A stretch of 16,571 bases of DNA, from the NCBI GenBank assembly GCA_905480065.1, contig CAJQOV010000207.1:1-16571 (forward strand), written 5' to 3'. Below, piece after piece: positions 14,978-16,571 of this stretch. This DNA comes from an uncultured Gammaproteobacteria bacterium (lineage in GTDB: Bacteria > Pseudomonadota > Gammaproteobacteria > UBA9214). The notes beneath the pieces are model-generated. The model did no database searches and was not told the DNA's origin. It saw only the letters and a program-made list of their open reading frames with translations. Numbering within the stretch: the first letter of the stretch is position 1; every line of letters starts with the position of its first letter. Both the position numbers and the translations under genes were made by a program.

Positions 14978-15048
14978 CTGTTTGTATTGGTTAAGCTGCT
15001 TTCTTCCTGGCTATACTACACCCGGCAGGCAAGAACAAAAGAGACCGC

Positions 15049-16571
15049 TTACTGGCATTCTATTGCTCGCGTCATTTTCACAGTATTATTTGCACTAAAT
15101 TGATCGAATCTTTGTATTGTTGGCGCAAAGCCTTGTGCATAGACCTGTAGTTTGTACTGCCCATCACTATCCAGGGGTATGTTCAAAGAATAACTGCCTG
15201 TACCGTTACAAGAGAACATGTGTTGTCCATTTGCGAGAACCATGGCACAGATCGGTGTTTGGGTATTCTGAACCAGCACTGTCCCTGAGATGACGACACG
15301 TGCCCCGGCTGAACCCGGATATACGCCGGGACTATATGGAGTGTTATAGCTCGGACAAGTACCAGAACGTGTCATTACGACTGCTTCATTGAGAGAGGAC
15401 CCTGCTAATGTATCTATCTTCGGGAAAAAACCATCGGCGTAAATCTGGCGTTTTATCGTTCCATTAGTCTCTCGCGGAAGATTGGTAAGCGAGAAAACCC
15501 CGGTAGGATTGCATGAGAACTTATACTGACCACTGGCTAACACCATGGCACAAATGTCCTGACCCGCTGCTGTTTTTATGGTGCCGCTAATATCTACCGG
15601 GGTAGTTGGTGCCGCGCCGACATCGCCGTCATGCACAGCCCACGCATATAAGGCAACGACCTTATTGCCGTCGCTCTGGTAGCCGCCGTCGAAGTCGAAG
15701 GACCACGCGTAGTTGGTATCGGGCGCCAACGTAGACGACCAGTAGCTGGACGGGTCGTTGCTGAATGGGCCAGGGTTACTTAATGAACCCGCTGTATTTC
15801 CGAGTACATTATAATACAGGTTTCCCATCTCGCTGCCGGTACATCCGGAGCCACGGGAACCGAAACTATCTTGAATTGAGCAGGAACTATCTGGCTGTAG
15901 GGTGGTGGGTAACCGCCAGCCGTCAGGGCCGGGTGTGCCGTCGATGTCCAGGCCCGCCGCCCAGGCATTGGCATTGTCCCAATTCATACGTCCAGTCCCG
16001 GGTTGGGCGGTGTCATACACAGAACCCACTCCCGCATTGGCATTCGCCAGCCAGGTCAGGTCGGCAGCAGGATCATAATAGGCCTGATAGTCGGTACCAC
16101 CGGGTGTCGCAGGTAATCGGCCAACCAGTGCGGTGCCGACATCGCCATCGTGCACAGCCCATGCAATGCTGCCGAAGGCCTTACTGTTGTAGTCCATGCC
16201 GCCGCCGTTGGCGTTGAAGTACCACGCGTTGGTGGTATCGGGCGCGTACTCCGTAGACGACCAGTAGGCGTTGATGACGGCCTGGTTGCTGAATGGGCCG
16301 TAAATATAACTCCCAAATCCAGCACCATTTCCGAGTACAGTATAAAACAGGTTCCCCATCTCGCTGCCGGTACAGAAGTAGCTAACACAAGGACCGGAAC
16401 CATCAGAATTTAACGCTGTGGGTAAGCGCCAACCAGTCACCCCGTCGACGTCAAGGCCCGCCGCCCAGGCATTGGCATTGTCCCAATTCATACGTCCAGT
16501 CCCGGGTTGGGCGGTGTCATACACAGAACCCACTCCCGCATTGGCATTCGCCAGCCAGGTCAGGTCGGCAG
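15049..16571 (-). CDS. Tandem DUF1566 (Lcl C-terminal) domain protein, N-terminus outside window (partial)
   Basis: 506 residues plus stop are visible; the frame is open through the right edge, so the true start (probably with a signal peptide) is missing and an internal GTG at 16533 should not be taken as the start. Residues 1-145 and 169-318 are two DUF1566/Lcl_C domains, each with MNWDNANAWAAGLD, GWRLPT, CTGSEMGNL, YWSST and AWAVHDGDVG. They are 168 residues apart, and 118 bp of DNA is identical between them (15950-16067 and 16454-16571). The C-terminal part has two modules exactly 100 residues apart, starting ISGT and containing ICAMVLA-GQ--FSCN and (I/V)YA-GF-P, each ending MTR; they resemble carboxypeptidase-regulatory-like beta-sandwich repeats with a cysteine pair. 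Such proteins are usually secreted or surface-exposed in gammaproteobacteria; function unknown. Confidence 0.85.
   Translation of the reverse strand, partial: ADLTWLANANAGVGSVYDTAQPGTGRMNWDNANAWAAGLDVDGVTGWRLPTALNSDGSGPCVSYFCTGSEMGNLFYTVLGNGAGFGSYIYGPFSNQAVINAYWSSTEYAPDTTNAWYFNANGGGMDYNSKAFGSIAWAVHDGDVGTALVGRLPATPGGTDYQAYYDPAADLTWLANANAGVGSVYDTAQPGTGRMNWDNANAWAAGLDIDGTPGPDGWRLPTTLQPDSSCSIQDSFGSRGSGCTGSEMGNLYYNVLGNTAGSLSNPGPFSNDPSSYWSSTLAPDTNYAWSFDFDGGYQSDGNKVVALYAWAVHDGDVGAAPTTPVDISGTIKTAAGQDICAMVLASGQYKFSCNPTGVFSLTNLPRETNGTIKRQIYADGFFPKIDTLAGSSLNEAVVMTRSGTCPSYNTPYSPGVYPGSAGARVVISGTVLVQNTQTPICAMVLANGQHMFSCNGTGSYSLNIPLDSDGQYKLQVYAQGFAPTIQRFDQFSANNTVKMTRAIECQ
15950..16571. repeat. Tandem duplication, 504-bp period, 118 bp identical
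   Basis: The bases at 15950-16067 and 16454-16571 are identical by direct reading. The period of 504 bp is exactly 168 codons, so the reading frame is kept. Identity stops at 15949/16453 on the left and continues to the window edge on the right, so the true block may be longer. Confidence 0.9.

Larger units (their letters stand above)
14333..15048. other. Non-coding repeat-rich region between the GST-like and DUF1566 genes
   Basis: About 715 bp without a credible gene. It holds a perfect palindrome, a MITE-like element, an imperfect inverted repeat and an intrinsic terminator (listed separately). The 250 bp at 14700-14950 has open frames on both strands (for example 14669-15103 plus, 14692-14952 minus), but they lack ribosome sites and recognisable domains, and the first translates the terminator; I treat them as non-coding. 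No promoter could be assigned with confidence. Confidence 0.6.

Noticed and set aside
14991..15035. Short minus-strand tail reading ...ARKKAA-stop just before the terminator, like the end of a PEP-CTERM protein
   Set aside because: The upstream residues (AVSFVLACRCSI) lack the proline motif and a convincing membrane helix, and a stop precedes them. At most it is a decayed remnant.
14669..15103. 144-codon plus-strand frame
   Set aside because: Runs through an inverted repeat and the intrinsic terminator; no ribosome site or domain.

Overview
The window looks like a chromosomal segment of a moderately GC-rich gammaproteobacterium. That is an inference from the style of the Pgi, GlgC/GlgB/GlgA and cold-shock proteins and from the proteobacterial dispersed repeats; no rRNA or other phylogenetic marker is present. 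Both ends cut through genes: glgP at the left and a DUF1566 (Lcl C-terminal) protein at the right.

Positions 1-10453, minus strand: one tightly packed glycogen operon. In transcription order it is a possible 35-codon leader ORF, glgC (ADP-glucose pyrophosphorylase), a GH57 glycosidase of the amylopullulanase type, malQ (4-alpha-glucanotransferase), glgB (branching enzyme), glgA (glycogen synthase) and glgP (glycogen phosphorylase, 3' end missing). Four junctions are ATGA stop/start overlaps (leader/glgC, glgC/GH57, glgB/glgA, glgA/glgP) and malQ/glgB overlap by a few bases, so translational coupling is likely. GlgC supplies ADP-glucose, GlgA elongates, GlgB branches, GlgP removes glucose-1-phosphate, and MalQ plus the GH57 enzyme remodel or debranch the chains. 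No glgX is seen in the window.

Positions 10454-10940: a long divergent intergenic region. Positions 10941-12590, plus strand: pgi, linking glucose-6-phosphate and fructose-6-phosphate.

Positions 12591-13322: a hairpin between convergent genes, then on the minus strand a cold-shock protein gene and, upstream of it, a 55-codon gene for a lysine-rich small conserved protein that is easily missed because it is short.

Positions 13323-15048: a repeat-rich, accessory-looking stretch around a single glutathione S-transferase-like gene (minus strand). It holds a dispersed inverted repeat, a textbook G-quadruplex motif, several palindromes sharing a core (resembling repeats found near REP-associated/IS200-type transposases) and a roughly 150-bp MITE-like element with inverted ends. 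A strong intrinsic terminator at 14955-14977 serves the next gene.

Positions 15049-16571, minus strand: the C-terminal 506 residues of a protein with two tandem DUF1566/Lcl_C domains and two C-terminal ISGT...CAMVLA modules. A 118-bp stretch at the right edge is identical to a stretch 504 bp away, so the edge lies inside a duplication.

I found no defence system, CRISPR array, intact transposase gene, tRNA or rRNA. The most interesting points are the leader ORF of glgC, the GlgC regulatory-site substitutions, the GH57 enzyme in place of a debranching glgX, and the palindrome cluster.
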